A stretch of DNA of 64,000 bases from NCBI GenBank assembly GCA_018378255.1, contig JAGZXV010000001.1, positions 1 to 64,000 on the forward strand, read 5' to 3'. Both the position numbers and the translations under genes were made by a program. The stretch comes from Clostridiaceae bacterium. Lineage in GTDB: Bacteria; Bacillota; Clostridia; Lachnospirales; Lachnospiraceae. The notes under the pieces are model-generated. The model worked only from the letters and a program-made list of their open reading frames with translations. It was not told where the DNA came from and did no database searches. Positions 1 through 10,062 of this stretch are shown here, in pieces (the first letter of the stretch is position 1; every line of letters begins with the position of its first letter).

Positions 1-1
1 G

Positions 2-145
2 GTGCTGGTCTACCACATCTATGATACGGCGTTTGGAAACAGTCAGTTTGGATATGCCAGTGCAATCGCCGTGGTATTATTCACATTGGTACTGTTTGTC
101 ACCCTGATTCAGTTTAAAGGAGAGAAAAATTATGCGGGCAGCTAG
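2..145 (+). CDS. Sugar ABC transporter permease, C-terminal end (partial)
   Basis: An open frame enters at the left edge and stops at 143-145. The visible 47 residues are one hydrophobic segment followed by a short basic tail (FKGEKNYAGS). This is how MalF-type inner-membrane permeases of carbohydrate ABC importers end: the motif FVTLIQFKGEK is typical of the last membrane helix. It overlaps the start of the next permease gene by 14 bases, so the two are translationally coupled. The start, the EAA loop and the solute-binding protein gene lie outside the window. The call rests on the tail and on the neighbour. Confidence 0.75.
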   Translation: MLVYHIYDTAFGNSQFGYASAIAVVLFTLVLFVTLIQFKGEKNYAGS

Positions 146-953
146 AAAAAACGTGTTTTTGTATGCGGGTTTAATCCTTTTTTCCATGTTGTTTTTAATT
201 CCGTTTTTATGGATGTTCTCTTCCTCATTAAAATTGGACAAGGATGTTCTTACTGTTCCGATCCAATGGATTCCAAGGGTTCCTCAATGGAGAAATTACA
301 TAGACATATGGAGCAGGATACCGCTTCTCCAATATACGGTTAATACAGGAAAGATCACCATCTGCACAACGCTGATCCAGCTTTTTACCAGCAGTTTTGC
401 GGCGTATGCATTTGCAAAGCTGGAGTTTAAAAATAGAGACCGCATATTTTTAGCATATATTGGCACAATAGCGGTTCCATGGCAGGTTTATATGGTTCCC
501 CAATTCATAATGATGAGAAGCATCCATCTCAATGACACTCATCTGGCAATCATAATTCTTCATGCATTTACCGCATTCGGGGTATTTTTAATGAGACAAT
601 TCTATATGGGCATTCCGGATGAATTATGTGAAGCCGCCCGGATTGATGGGATGAGCGAATACAGGATATATGCAAAAATCATGCTGCCGTTATCCAAGCC
701 TGCATTGTCTACCCTGGCCATCTTTACATTTGTCAATACATGGAACGACTTTCTGGGACCTTATATTTACCTTACGACAAAAGTGAAAAAGACAATTCAG
801 ATCGGCCTTCGTGTTTTTATGGATGATTATACCCAGGAATACGGTATGATTATGGCTGCCTCTGTTCTTTCTTTGATACCTGTCCTGATTATTTTCCTGT
901 CCCTCCAGAAATATTTTGTGGAAGGGATAGCGTCTACAGGGGTAAAAGGATAG
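132..953 (+). CDS. Carbohydrate ABC transporter permease (MalG family)
   Basis: Membrane permease of a CUT1-type sugar importer, 273 residues, the usual length. An N-terminal helix (about residues 10-30) is followed by five more hydrophobic segments. The cytoplasmic EAA loop that docks on the ATPase is visible as EAARIDGMSEYRIYAKIMLPLSKP split around residue 165-190, and the chain ends in the common EGIASTGVKG tail. The start overlaps the upstream permease gene by 14 bases, and GGAGAG lies 6-8 bases ahead of the ATG. The sugar cannot be told from the sequence. No ATPase gene is nearby, which is normal for this class because a shared MsmK-type ATPase usually serves several importers. Confidence 0.92.
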   Translation: MRAARKNVFLYAGLILFSMLFLIPFLWMFSSSLKLDKDVLTVPIQWIPRVPQWRNYIDIWSRIPLLQYTVNTGKITICTTLIQLFTSSFAAYAFAKLEFKNRDRIFLAYIGTIAVPWQVYMVPQFIMMRSIHLNDTHLAIIILHAFTAFGVFLMRQFYMGIPDELCEAARIDGMSEYRIYAKIMLPLSKPALSTLAIFTFVNTWNDFLGPYIYLTTKVKKTIQIGLRVFMDDYTQEYGMIMAASVLSLIPVLIIFLSLQKYFVEGIASTGVKG

Positions 954-1051
954 GAAATTAAAATATAAATCCTTTGCTGGATGTTTTCCGGAGATTGGAA
1001 TATAATAATAGATATAACTATTTATAGGCAAGCAAGGGAAAGGAGTCTGGC

Positions 1052-1660
1052 ATGGATAACAGAGCGATGTTTAAATTGGGATACGGCCTTTATGTATTAA
1101 CCGCAAAAGACGGTGATAAGGATAACGGCTGTATCATTAACACGGCGATTCAGGTCACCACAACACCAAACAGGATTTCCGTCACCGTGAACAAACAGAA
1201 CTATACACATGATATGATTCATAAAACCGGAGAATTTAACCTATCTGTTCTGACAACTGAGACACCGTTCGATGTATTTCGCCATTTCGGGTTCCAGAGC
1301 GGGAAGAACGTGGATAAGTTTGACGGATACGAAGGAGCAAAGAGGGCTGAGAATGGAATTTGCTATCTGACAGGACCGGCAAACGCCTACTTATCCGGAA
1401 AGGTGATCCAGGAACTGGATCTTGAGACCCATACCATGTTTATCGCTGATGTGACGGCAGGTGAAGTGCTCAGTGATATTCCTTCGGTAACCTATACCTA
1501 TTACCAGGAGAATATTAAACCTAAACCGGAAGCGAAAGATGAGAAAAAGAAGGGATTCCGCTGTCTGATATGTGGTTACATATACGAGGGCGATGAACTT
1601 CCGGCAGATTTTATCTGTCCGATATGTAAACACGGGGCAAGCGATTTTGAAAAGTTATAA
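1052..1660 (+). CDS. Flavin reductase-rubredoxin fusion (high-molecular-weight rubredoxin type)
   Basis: Two-domain redox protein of 202 residues. Residues 1-150 form a flavin-reductase-like FMN-binding split barrel (MFKLGYGLYVLTAKDGDKDNGCIINTA start, then TTPNRISVTVNKQNYTHDMI). Residues 166-202 are a rubredoxin domain with the two iron-binding pairs CLICGYIYEG and CPICKHGASDF. In anaerobes such fusions (Hrb) pass electrons from NADH to flavodiiron proteins that reduce O2 or NO. AAAGGAG 8 bases before the ATG supports the start. The gene is monocistronic and ends in a bidirectional terminator. No flavodiiron gene is seen next to it, so the electron acceptor is inferred from the family. Confidence 0.9.
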   Translation: MDNRAMFKLGYGLYVLTAKDGDKDNGCIINTAIQVTTTPNRISVTVNKQNYTHDMIHKTGEFNLSVLTTETPFDVFRHFGFQSGKNVDKFDGYEGAKRAENGICYLTGPANAYLSGKVIQELDLETHTMFIADVTAGEVLSDIPSVTYTYYQENIKPKPEAKDEKKKGFRCLICGYIYEGDELPADFICPICKHGASDFEKL

Positions 1661-1702
1661 GAATAACTATTAAGCAATAGGGTTTGTCATGTAATAACAA
1701 AA

Positions 1703-1755
1703 ATGGGTGATGCAGCCTTTTTTCTGGAACTTTCCAACCTGGCTGCGTCACCCAT
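1703..1755. terminator. Bidirectional terminator between convergent genes
   Basis: Arms 1703-1717 and 1741-1755 pair over 15 bases with one G-U pair (ATGGGTGATGCAGCC against GGCTGCGTCACCCAT). T-rich sequence follows in both directions. It separates two convergent genes. Confidence 0.8.
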
Positions 1756-1762
1756 ATAAATT

Positions 1763-2227
1763 TTATTTATTCTTTTTATCTTTCTTATCCTTTTTAAACC
1801 TGTCCCAAAACCTTTTCTTCTTAGGCAGTGCAGGAATGGCTCCCCCACGCACGCTCTTAAGCTCTGTTATGTAGATGCCGCTGACAACTACTTTAACTTC
1901 AGTTTTAACCGGAAGTACGGCAAATACTTTTTCGTCTGCCATCATTGTCATAACCTTAGGTCCGACTTTTGCCTTTACTACAGGAACCTTGGCCCAGCGC
2001 ATATACTTTGGAGTCTGCTCATATACGATTTTCGGAAGTCCGGCTTCTTTTAGTTTCATGCGTTTCTTGTCGATGACGAGCATGGAAACCGTCTGTGCCG
2101 CTGCTTCTAAAGCTGACTGCTGTTCAACCTGACGCTTTTCCAACTTTCGGCCAAGAAAATAAAGTACGACTAATGCGATGGCTACAATGAGCAAAATTAC
2201 GACTAAAACGTTTAAAAATCCTCCCAT
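1763..2227 (-). CDS. Membrane-anchored protein of unknown function
   Basis: A 154-residue protein with one N-terminal membrane helix (residues about 5-27), a short charged or coiled stretch (RKLEKRQVEQQSALEAAAQ), a small beta-rich soluble part (residues 50-130) and a very basic Lys-rich tail. The ATG at 2227 was chosen over an in-frame TTG 15 bases upstream, because GGAGG sits 8 bases before it. The gene is divergent from rpoB and has an AT-rich upstream region. I do not recognise the family. The layout suggests a cytoplasmic-face protein tethered to the membrane, but no function is proposed. Confidence 0.75.
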   Translation of the reverse strand: MGGFLNVLVVILLIVAIALVVLYFLGRKLEKRQVEQQSALEAAAQTVSMLVIDKKRMKLKEAGLPKIVYEQTPKYMRWAKVPVVKAKVGPKVMTMMADEKVFAVLPVKTEVKVVVSGIYITELKSVRGGAIPALPKKKRFWDRFKKDKKDKKNK

Positions 2228-2341
2228 GGGGAATACCTCCAATAGTTCTTTTAATAAGCACGTCTATTTACTTATTAAAAATAAGTGCGCTTATCTGGAA
2301 TAGTATATCATTGTTTATGGGAAAAAGCAAGCAAAAAATCC

Positions 2342-2370
2342 TTGACTCCTTGACAACGCTATGATAAGAT
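2342..2370 (+). promoter_or_regulatory. Promoter of rpoBC
   Basis: TTGACT (2342-2347), a 17-base spacer and TAAGAT (2365-2370) form a good sigma-A promoter about 80 bases before the rpoB ATG. The next gene upstream is divergent, so rpoBC transcription must start here. Confidence 0.7.
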
Positions 2371-2452
2371 GGAATGTGCACTATTGTGGCCTCATGTGCT
2401 CTACGGGAGCAGTGTGCCCAAAATTAGAATAGAAAACAGGGGTGAAACGTCA

Positions 2453-5400
2453 ATGGAGAAAAGCAGAATGCGTCCCGTTAAAGCCGGGAAGAGCTTAAGA
2501 ATGAGCTACTCAAGACAGAAAGAAGTTCTTGAGATGCCAAACCTGATTGAGATTCAAAAAGATTCCTATCAGTGGTTCCTTGATGAGGGATTGAAGGAAG
2601 TCTTTGAAGATATCTCTCCAATCGCCGACTTTGCAGGTCATTTAAGCTTGGAGTTTGTTGACTTTACATTATGTAAAGATGATATCAAATATACAATCGA
2701 AGAGTGTAAGGAGCGCGACGCAACATACGCAGCACCTTTAAAAGTAAGGGTAAGACTTTGCAATAAAGATAAAGATGAGATTAATGAACATGAAATCTTC
2801 ATGGGTGATCTCCCACTTATGACGGATACAGGTTCTTTCGTAATTAACGGCGCTGAACGTGTTATTGTTAGCCAGTTGGTACGTTCCCCAGGAATATATT
2901 ACGGCATAGGACATGATAAGATTGGTAAGGAATTATACACATGTACTGTAATCCCTAACCGTGGAGCATGGCTGGAATATGAAACCGACTCCAATGACAT
3001 TTTTTATGTCCGTGTCGACAGAACAAGAAAGGTTCCGGTTACTGTGCTGATTCGTGCGCTTGGTTACGGAACTAATGCTGAGATTATCGACTTATTTGGC
3101 GAAGAGCCAAAATTGCTGGCCAGCTTTGGTAAGGATACTTCCGACAATTACCAGGATGGTCTGTTAGAGTTATATAAAAAGATTCGTCCGGGCGAGCCTT
3201 TATCCGTTGATAGTGCAGAGAGTTTATTAAATAGTATGTTCTTTGACCCGAGAAGATACGATTTAGCGAAAGTAGGAAGATATAAATTCAACAAAAAGCT
3301 TCATTATAAGAACAGAATCACAGGCCAGACCCTGGCTGAGAATGTGGTTGACCTGTCCACAGGCGAGATTCTGGCGGAAGCTGGGACAACGGTTGACAAG
3401 GTTCTGGCTACCCAGATTCAGAATGCTGCGGTTCCGTTTGTTATGATTCAGGGTATTACCCGCAACCAGAAGGTTATTTCCAATATGATGGTTGACCTGG
3501 CTGCATATGTTAACTTTGATCCGGCTGAGGTTGGTGTTTCAGAGTTAGTATTTTATCCTGTGCTCCAGAATATTCTGTCAGAAGCTGGAAGTGATGAAGA
3601 ACTGAAGGAAGCGGTCAGAAAGAACATCCATGAATTGATTCCTAAGCACATCACAAAAGAAGATATTATCGCTTCTATCAACTATAATATGCACCTGGAA
3701 GAAGAAGTGGGCAATGCTGACGATATCGACCATTTGGGCAACCGCCGTATCCGCGCCGTGGGCGAACTTCTTCAGAACCAGTACAGAATCGGACTTTCAC
3801 GTATGGAGCGTGTTGTACGTGAACGAATGACAACCCAGGATATGGACGGCATTACGCCCCAGTCCTTAATCAACATCAAACCTGTAACCGCAGCTGTAAA
3901 AGAATTCTTCGGAAGTTCCCAGCTGTCACAGTTCATGGATCAGAACAACCCGCTGGCTGAACTGACCCATAAGAGACGTCTTTCCGCATTGGGACCCGGC
4001 GGTCTGTCCAGAGACCGTGCCGGATTTGAGGTCCGTGACGTACACTATACCCATTATGGACGTATGTGCCCCATTGAGACCCCTGAAGGTCCGAACATCG
4101 GTCTGATCAACTCCCTGGCTACCTATGCCCGGGTGAATGAATATGGATTTATTGAAGCGCCTTACCGTGTGGTGGATAAAACCGATCCTCAGAATCCGAT
4201 TGTAACGGATGAGGTTGTTTATCTGACCGCTGATGAAGAAGATAACTTCGTGGTTGCTCAGGCGAATGAGCCTTTGGATGAAGAAGGACATTTTGTTCAT
4301 AACAACGTTTCCGGACGTTTCCGTGAAGAGACTTCCGAATTCCAGAAAAAGAACATCGATTTGATGGACGTATCTCCTAAGATGGTATTCTCAGTAGCTA
4401 CATCCATGATTCCTTTCCTGGAGAACGATGATGCCAACCGTGCGCTGATGGGATCCAACATGCAGCGTCAGGCAGTTCCGCTTCTGACTACAGAAGCTCC
4501 TGTGGTAGGAACCGGTATGGAATCCAAGGCCGCAGTCGACTCCGGTGTCTGCGTGCTTGCGAGAAATGCAGGCGTGATTGAGCGTTCCGCATCCAATGAA
4601 ATCATCATTAAAAGAGATTCCGATGGAAACAAAGATGTTTACCATCTCACTAAATTCAAGAGAAGCAACCAGAGTAACTGCTACAACCAGAAACCAATCG
4701 TTTATAAAGGCGATCATGTGGAAGCCGGAGAAGTAATTGCGGACGGACCTTCCACACAGAACGGCGAAATCGCCCTGGGCAAGAACCCGCTGATCGGATT
4801 CATGACCTGGGAAGGTTACAACTACGAGGATGCCGTACTGCTGAGCGAGAGACTGGTACAGGAAGATGTCTATACCTCCGTTCATATTGAAGAATATGAG
4901 GCGGAAGCCCGTGACACCAAGTTAGGGCCGGAAGAGATCACCCGTGATGTGCCGGGCGTTGGTGAAGATGCGTTAAAAGACCTGGATGAAAGAGGTATCA
5001 TCCGTATCGGTGCAGAAGTACGTGCCGGCGATATTCTGGTTGGTAAGGTAACTCCTAAGGGAGAGACGGAACTGACTGCGGAAGAAAGGCTTCTCCGCGC
5101 CATTTTCGGTGAAAAAGCCAGAGAAGTGCGTGACACTTCCCTGAAAGTGCCTCATGGCGCTTACGGTATTATCGTGGACGCAAAAGTGTTTACAAGGGAG
5201 AACGGAGATGAATTGTCACCGGGTGTGAACCAGACGGTGCGCATTTACATTGCCCAGAAGAGAAAAATCTCTGTTGGTGATAAGATGGCCGGCCGTCATG
5301 GAAACAAGGGTGTTGTTTCCCGTGTGCTTCCTGTAGAAGATATGCCTTTCTTACCGAATGGCCGTCCTCTCGATATCGTATTGAACCCTCTGGGCGTGCC

Positions 5401-6313
5401 TTCACGTATGAACATCGGTCAGGTGCTTGAGATTCACTTGAGCCTTGCTGCAAGAGCTCTTGGATTCAACATCGCAACACCGGTATTTGACGGCGCGAAC
5501 GAGATTGATATTATGGATACCCTGGACGTGGCTAATGATTATGTAAACCTGCCATGGGATGAATTCCAGGAAAAATATAAAGATCTGCTGAAACCTGAAG
5601 TGGTTGAATACCTCGGGGATCATCTGGATCACAGAGAATTATGGAAGGGCGTTCCGTTAAGCCGTGACGGTAAAGTAAGACTTCGTGACGGACGTACCGG
5701 AGAGTACTTTGACAGTGCGGTAACCATTGGACACATGCACTACCTGAAGCTGCATCACCTGGTAGATGATAAGATCCATGCCCGTTCTACAGGCCCTTAC
5801 TCACTGGTTACACAGCAGCCACTGGGCGGAAAAGCACAGTTCGGCGGCCAGCGTTTCGGTGAGATGGAGGTTTGGGCTCTGGAGGCATACGGCGCTGCTT
5901 ATACCTTACAGGAAATCCTTACTGTTAAGTCGGATGACGTTGTAGGCCGTGTTAAGACTTACGAAGCTATTATTAAGGGTGAGAATATCCCTGAGCCTGG
6001 TATTCCGGAGTCATTTAAGGTGCTTTTAAAAGAACTTCAGTCACTTGGACTGGATGTGAGAGTGCTCAGAGATGACAATACGGAAGTTGAGATGTCTGAA
6101 AGCGTGGATTACGGCGATACCGACCTGCGCTCCATCATCGAAGGCGACCGGCCGTTCAACCGTGATGAAGCGGAATCGTTCGGCGAATTCGGCTACCAGC
6201 AGAAAGAAATCCAGGGTGAAGAAATGGTAGACGTTGAAGACGATTTTGAGGAAGAAGAGGAACTGTTTGACCTGGAAGAATCCATTGATGAAGATTCCTC
6301 TGATGAAGAATAA
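2453..6313 (+). CDS. rpoB: DNA-directed RNA polymerase subunit beta
   Basis: RNA polymerase beta subunit, 1286 residues. The rifampicin region is intact: GSSQLSQFMDQNNPL, THKRRLSALGPGGL, and then the near-universal CPIETPEGPNIGL. The Asp, His and Ser positions at which resistance mutations usually fall carry the sensitive-type residues. Near the C-terminus are the conserved HARSTGPYSLVTQQPLGGKA and FGEMEVWALEAYGA blocks. The protein ends in a long acidic tail (EDDFEEEEELFDLEES). An in-frame ATG 84 bases upstream was rejected because AGGGGTG lies 9 bases before the ATG at 2453 and the RpoB family starts there. It is followed by rpoC after 18 bases. Confidence 0.98.
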   Translation: MEKSRMRPVKAGKSLRMSYSRQKEVLEMPNLIEIQKDSYQWFLDEGLKEVFEDISPIADFAGHLSLEFVDFTLCKDDIKYTIEECKERDATYAAPLKVRVRLCNKDKDEINEHEIFMGDLPLMTDTGSFVINGAERVIVSQLVRSPGIYYGIGHDKIGKELYTCTVIPNRGAWLEYETDSNDIFYVRVDRTRKVPVTVLIRALGYGTNAEIIDLFGEEPKLLASFGKDTSDNYQDGLLELYKKIRPGEPLSVDSAESLLNSMFFDPRRYDLAKVGRYKFNKKLHYKNRITGQTLAENVVDLSTGEILAEAGTTVDKVLATQIQNAAVPFVMIQGITRNQKVISNMMVDLAAYVNFDPAEVGVSELVFYPVLQNILSEAGSDEELKEAVRKNIHELIPKHITKEDIIASINYNMHLEEEVGNADDIDHLGNRRIRAVGELLQNQYRIGLSRMERVVRERMTTQDMDGITPQSLINIKPVTAAVKEFFGSSQLSQFMDQNNPLAELTHKRRLSALGPGGLSRDRAGFEVRDVHYTHYGRMCPIETPEGPNIGLINSLATYARVNEYGFIEAPYRVVDKTDPQNPIVTDEVVYLTADEEDNFVVAQANEPLDEEGHFVHNNVSGRFREETSEFQKKNIDLMDVSPKMVFSVATSMIPFLENDDANRALMGSNMQRQAVPLLTTEAPVVGTGMESKAAVDSGVCVLARNAGVIERSASNEIIIKRDSDGNKDVYHLTKFKRSNQSNCYNQKPIVYKGDHVEAGEVIADGPSTQNGEIALGKNPLIGFMTWEGYNYEDAVLLSERLVQEDVYTSVHIEEYEAEARDTKLGPEEITRDVPGVGEDALKDLDERGIIRIGAEVRAGDILVGKVTPKGETELTAEERLLRAIFGEKAREVRDTSLKVPHGAYGIIVDAKVFTRENGDELSPGVNQTVRIYIAQKRKISVGDKMAGRHGNKGVVSRVLPVEDMPFLPNGRPLDIVLNPLGVPSRMNIGQVLEIHLSLAARALGFNIATPVFDGANEIDIMDTLDVANDYVNLPWDEFQEKYKDLLKPEVVEYLGDHLDHRELWKGVPLSRDGKVRLRDGRTGEYFDSAVTIGHMHYLKLHHLVDDKIHARSTGPYSLVTQQPLGGKAQFGGQRFGEMEVWALEAYGAAYTLQEILTVKSDDVVGRVKTYEAIIKGENIPEPGIPESFKVLLKELQSLGLDVRVLRDDNTEVEMSESVDYGDTDLRSIIEGDRPFNRDEAESFGEFGYQQKEIQGEEMVDVEDDFEEEEELFDLEESIDEDSSDEE

Positions 6314-6331
6314 TAGAAGGGAGTAACGCTC

Positions 6332-9300
6332 ATGCCTGAGACAAACGAAACCACCTATCAGCCAATGACATTTGATGCCATTAAAATCGGTTTGGCTTCT
6401 CCTGAAAAGATTATGGAGTGGTCCCATGGTGAAGTGAAAAAGCCTGAGACGATTAACTACAGAACACTGAAACCGGAGAAAGACGGTTTGTTCTGTGAAA
6501 GAATCTTTGGACCGAGCAAAGACTGGGAATGTCATTGTGGTAAATATAAAAAGATCAGATATAAAGGTGTTATCTGTGACCGGTGCGGTGTTGAAGTTAC
6601 CAAGGCCAGCGTTCGTAGAGAACGTGTAGGCCACATCGCTTTGGCAGCTCCTGTATCCCATATCTGGTATTTTAAGGGAATCCCCAGCAGAATGGGACTT
6701 ATTCTGGACATTTCTCCAAGAACACTGGAGAAAGTCCTGTACTTCGCGTCCTATGTGGTTCTGGACCCTGGTACAACCAGCCTTCAGTATAAGCAGGTAT
6801 TGTCTGAAAAAGAATACCGCGAAGAGACAGAGAAGTACGGTTACGGCACATTCCGTGTAGGAATGGGTGCGGAAGCGATCCAGGAACTTTTAAAAGCCAT
6901 TGATCTGGAAAAAGATTCTATGGAATTGAGAAAAGGCCTGAAGGACGCAACCGGACAGAAGAGAGCCAGAATTATCAAAAGGCTTGAAGTGGTGGAAGCA
7001 TTCCGTAATTCCGGCAATAAGCCTGAATGGATGATCATGAATGTGATTCCGGTCATTCCTCCGGATATCCGCCCTATGGTACAGCTGGACGGCGGCCGTT
7101 TCGCGACTTCCGATTTAAATGATCTGTACAGAAGAATTATCAACAGGAACAACCGTCTGGCAAGACTGCTGGAATTAGGAGCTCCTGATATTATCGTGCG
7201 CAACGAGAAGCGTATGCTTCAGGAAGCGGTAGATGCCCTGATCGATAACGGCAGACGTGGAAGACCTGTTACAGGACCTGGAAACAGGGCGCTGAAATCC
7301 CTTTCCGATATGCTGAAAGGTAAACAGGGACGTTTCCGTCAGAACCTGCTTGGAAAACGTGTTGACTATTCAGGACGTTCGGTTATCGTCGTAGGACCGG
7401 AACTCAAGATTTACCAGTGCGGTCTTCCAAAAGAGATGGCCATCGAGCTGTTCAAACCTTTCGTTATGAAAGAACTGGTATCCAATGGAACCGCTCATAA
7501 TATTAAAAATGCTAAAAAGATGGTTGAAAGACTTCAGCCGGAAGTATGGGACGTACTTGAGGATGTTATCAAAGAGCATCCGGTTATGTTAAACCGTGCT
7601 CCTACCCTTCACAGACTGGGAATTCAGGCATTTGAGCCGATCCTGGTTGAAGGTAAGGCGATCAAGCTGCATCCCCTTGTATGTACTGCGTTCAACGCCG
7701 ACTTCGATGGTGACCAGATGGCTGTCCATCTGCCTCTTTCCGTGGAAGCGCAGGCAGAATGCCGTTTCCTTCTGCTGTCACCGAACAACCTGCTGAAACC
7801 TTCCGACGGAGGCCCTGTTGCCGTTCCTTCTCAGGATATGGTGCTCGGTATCTATTACCTGACACAGGAAAGACCTGGCGCTAAGGGAGAAGGCATGATC
7901 TTCAAGAGCGTGAACGAGGCAATTCTGGCATATGAGAATGGAGCTGCAACCCTGCATTCCAGAATCAAGGCAAGAGTTACCAAGAAGATGGCTGACGGAA
8001 CTGTTAAGATGGGAACGGTTGAATCCACCATCGGCCGGTTCATTTTCAATGAGATCGTTCCTCAGGATCTTGGTTTTGTGGACAGAAGCGTTGAAGGCAA
8101 TGAATTAAAACTGGAAGTAGACTTCCATGTGGGCAAAAAGCAGTTAAAACAGATATTGGAGAAAGTTATCAACGTTCATGGCGCAAGCCAGACCGCTGAA
8201 ACGCTGGATGATATTAAGGCAATCGGTTACAAGTATTCTACCAGAGCGGCCATGACCGTATCCATTTCCGATATGACTGTGCCTGAGAGCAAACCCCAGT
8301 TAATCGCTGATGCCCAGGCTACTGTAGACAGAATCGCCAAGAACTTCCGCCGTGGCCTTATCACAGAGGAAGAGCGTTATAAAGAAGTAATTGAAACATG
8401 GAAGGCAACCGATGACCAGCTCACCCATGACCTTCTGACCGGTCTGGATAAGTACAACAACATCTACATGATGGCGGATTCCGGAGCCCGTGGTTCTGAT
8501 AAGCAGATCAAACAGCTTGCCGGTATGCGTGGTTTGATGGCCGATACAACCGGTCATACCATCGAACTTCCTATCAAGTCCAACTTCCGTGAAGGTCTGG
8601 ACGTATTGGAGTACTTTATCTCTGCTCATGGAGCACGTAAAGGACTTTCCGATACAGCTCTTCGTACAGCCGACTCAGGATACCTGACCCGTCGTCTGGT
8701 AGACGTTTCACAGGATCTTATCATCCGTGAAGTGGACTGCTGTGAAGGAAAAGATATACCGTTTATGGAGATCAAAGGATTTATGGATGGACAGGAAACC
8801 ATCGAGAGCCTCCAGGAACGTATTACAGGACGTTATATCGCTGAAACCATCACTGATCCCGACACTGGTGAAGTGGTTGTTAAAGCTAACCATATGTGTA
8901 CGCCAAAACGTGCGGCTGCAGTCATGAAGGTGCTTGAGAAACTTGGCAGAGATTCTGTTAAGATCCGTACCGTACTGACCTGTAAATCCCATATCGGTGT
9001 ATGCGCAAAATGTTACGGCGCCAACATGGCCACAGGCCAGGCTGTACAGGTAGGCGAGGCTGTAGGTATTATCGCAGCCCAGTCCATCGGTGAACCTGGT
9101 ACACAGCTTACCATGCGTACCTTCCATACCGGCGGTGTTGCCGGCGGCGATATCACACAGGGTCTTCCCCGTGTCGAGGAGCTTTTCGAGGCCCGTAAAC
9201 CTAAGGGTCTTGCTATCATTGCCGAATTCGGCGGTGTGGTCAGCATCAAAGATACGAAGAAAAAGCGTGAAATCGTGGTAACGGATCCTGAGACAGGAAA

Positions 9301-9982
9301 TACCAAGACTTATCTGATTCCTTACGGTTCCAGAATTAAAGTTTTGGATGAACAGGTACTGGAAGCCGGTGACGAGCTGACAGAAGGTAGTGTGAACCCT
9401 CATGATATCCTTAAAATCAAGGGTGTCCGTGCGGTACAGGACTACATGATCCAGGAAGTTCAGCGTGTTTACCGTCTGCAGGGCGTTGAGATCAATGATA
9501 AGCACGTTGAGATGATTGTGCGTCAGATGTTAAAGAAGATCAAGATTGAAGAGAGCGGAGACAGCGATGTGCTGCCGGGCGTTTCTATGGATGTTCTTGA
9601 TTATAACGATATGAATGAAAAATTGATTGCCGAAGGCAAAAAGCCGGCGGAAGGAAAACAGGTTATGCTGGGTATCACCAAGGCATCTCTGGCAACAGAT
9701 TCCTTCTTATCGGCCGCATCCTTCCAGGAGACCACCAAGGTATTGACGGAAGCCGCTATTAACGGTAAAGTCGACAACCTGATCGGTCTGAAGGAGAATG
9801 TTATCATCGGTAAACTGATTCCGGCCGGTACAGGTATGAAGAGATACCGCAATGTAAAGCTGGATACGGATGTTACCATGGATGACGAAATTCTTCTGTC
9901 TGATGACGATATCATGTTGTCTGAAGACGGGGATGACTTTGATGAAGTGCTGGACTTCGGTGAAGAAGATCAGGAAATTTAA
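6332..9982 (+). CDS. rpoC: DNA-directed RNA polymerase subunit beta'
   Basis: RNA polymerase beta' subunit, 1216 residues, full length for a Firmicute. The N-terminal zinc ribbon shows CHCGKY then CDRCGVEV near residues 70-90. The catalytic magnesium loop NADFDGDQMAVH lies near residue 455-465. The second zinc site (CKSHIGVCAKCYG) and the trigger-loop region (GEAVGIIAAQSIGEPGTQLTMR split) follow around residue 890-930. The start is set by GAAGGGAG before the ATG. It is co-transcribed with rpoB and closed by a strong terminator. The ribosomal genes rpsL-rpsG-fusA that usually follow in Firmicutes are absent; a pectinase locus comes next. Confidence 0.98.
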   Translation: MPETNETTYQPMTFDAIKIGLASPEKIMEWSHGEVKKPETINYRTLKPEKDGLFCERIFGPSKDWECHCGKYKKIRYKGVICDRCGVEVTKASVRRERVGHIALAAPVSHIWYFKGIPSRMGLILDISPRTLEKVLYFASYVVLDPGTTSLQYKQVLSEKEYREETEKYGYGTFRVGMGAEAIQELLKAIDLEKDSMELRKGLKDATGQKRARIIKRLEVVEAFRNSGNKPEWMIMNVIPVIPPDIRPMVQLDGGRFATSDLNDLYRRIINRNNRLARLLELGAPDIIVRNEKRMLQEAVDALIDNGRRGRPVTGPGNRALKSLSDMLKGKQGRFRQNLLGKRVDYSGRSVIVVGPELKIYQCGLPKEMAIELFKPFVMKELVSNGTAHNIKNAKKMVERLQPEVWDVLEDVIKEHPVMLNRAPTLHRLGIQAFEPILVEGKAIKLHPLVCTAFNADFDGDQMAVHLPLSVEAQAECRFLLLSPNNLLKPSDGGPVAVPSQDMVLGIYYLTQERPGAKGEGMIFKSVNEAILAYENGAATLHSRIKARVTKKMADGTVKMGTVESTIGRFIFNEIVPQDLGFVDRSVEGNELKLEVDFHVGKKQLKQILEKVINVHGASQTAETLDDIKAIGYKYSTRAAMTVSISDMTVPESKPQLIADAQATVDRIAKNFRRGLITEEERYKEVIETWKATDDQLTHDLLTGLDKYNNIYMMADSGARGSDKQIKQLAGMRGLMADTTGHTIELPIKSNFREGLDVLEYFISAHGARKGLSDTALRTADSGYLTRRLVDVSQDLIIREVDCCEGKDIPFMEIKGFMDGQETIESLQERITGRYIAETITDPDTGEVVVKANHMCTPKRAAAVMKVLEKLGRDSVKIRTVLTCKSHIGVCAKCYGANMATGQAVQVGEAVGIIAAQSIGEPGTQLTMRTFHTGGVAGGDITQGLPRVEELFEARKPKGLAIIAEFGGVVSIKDTKKKREIVVTDPETGNTKTYLIPYGSRIKVLDEQVLEAGDELTEGSVNPHDILKIKGVRAVQDYMIQEVQRVYRLQGVEINDKHVEMIVRQMLKKIKIEESGDSDVLPGVSMDVLDYNDMNEKLIAEGKKPAEGKQVMLGITKASLATDSFLSAASFQETTKVLTEAAINGKVDNLIGLKENVIIGKLIPAGTGMKRYRNVKLDTDVTMDDEILLSDDDIMLSEDGDDFDEVLDFGEEDQEI

Positions 9983-9994
9983 TATGTAAATAGA

Positions 9995-10038
9995 AGCAGC
10001 CGCGGCATGAAAGATTTTTCGTGCCGTGGCTGCTTTTT
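9995..10038 (+). terminator. rpoBC intrinsic terminator
   Basis: Arms of 14 bases (AAGCAGCCGCGGCA against TGCCGTGGCTGCTT, one G-U pair), running directly into TTTTT. Confidence 0.9.
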
Positions 10039-10062
10039 GCAGCATTGAATCCGTATGGAGTA

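Noticed and set aside
2369..2452. N-terminal extension of RpoB from an upstream in-frame ATG
   Set aside because: That ATG lies on the -10 element of the promoter itself and has no ribosome-binding site; RpoB family members start near 2453.
8708..9505. 265-codon minus-strand frame inside rpoC
   Set aside because: Antisense shadow of a highly conserved gene; no ribosome-binding site and no sensible protein family.
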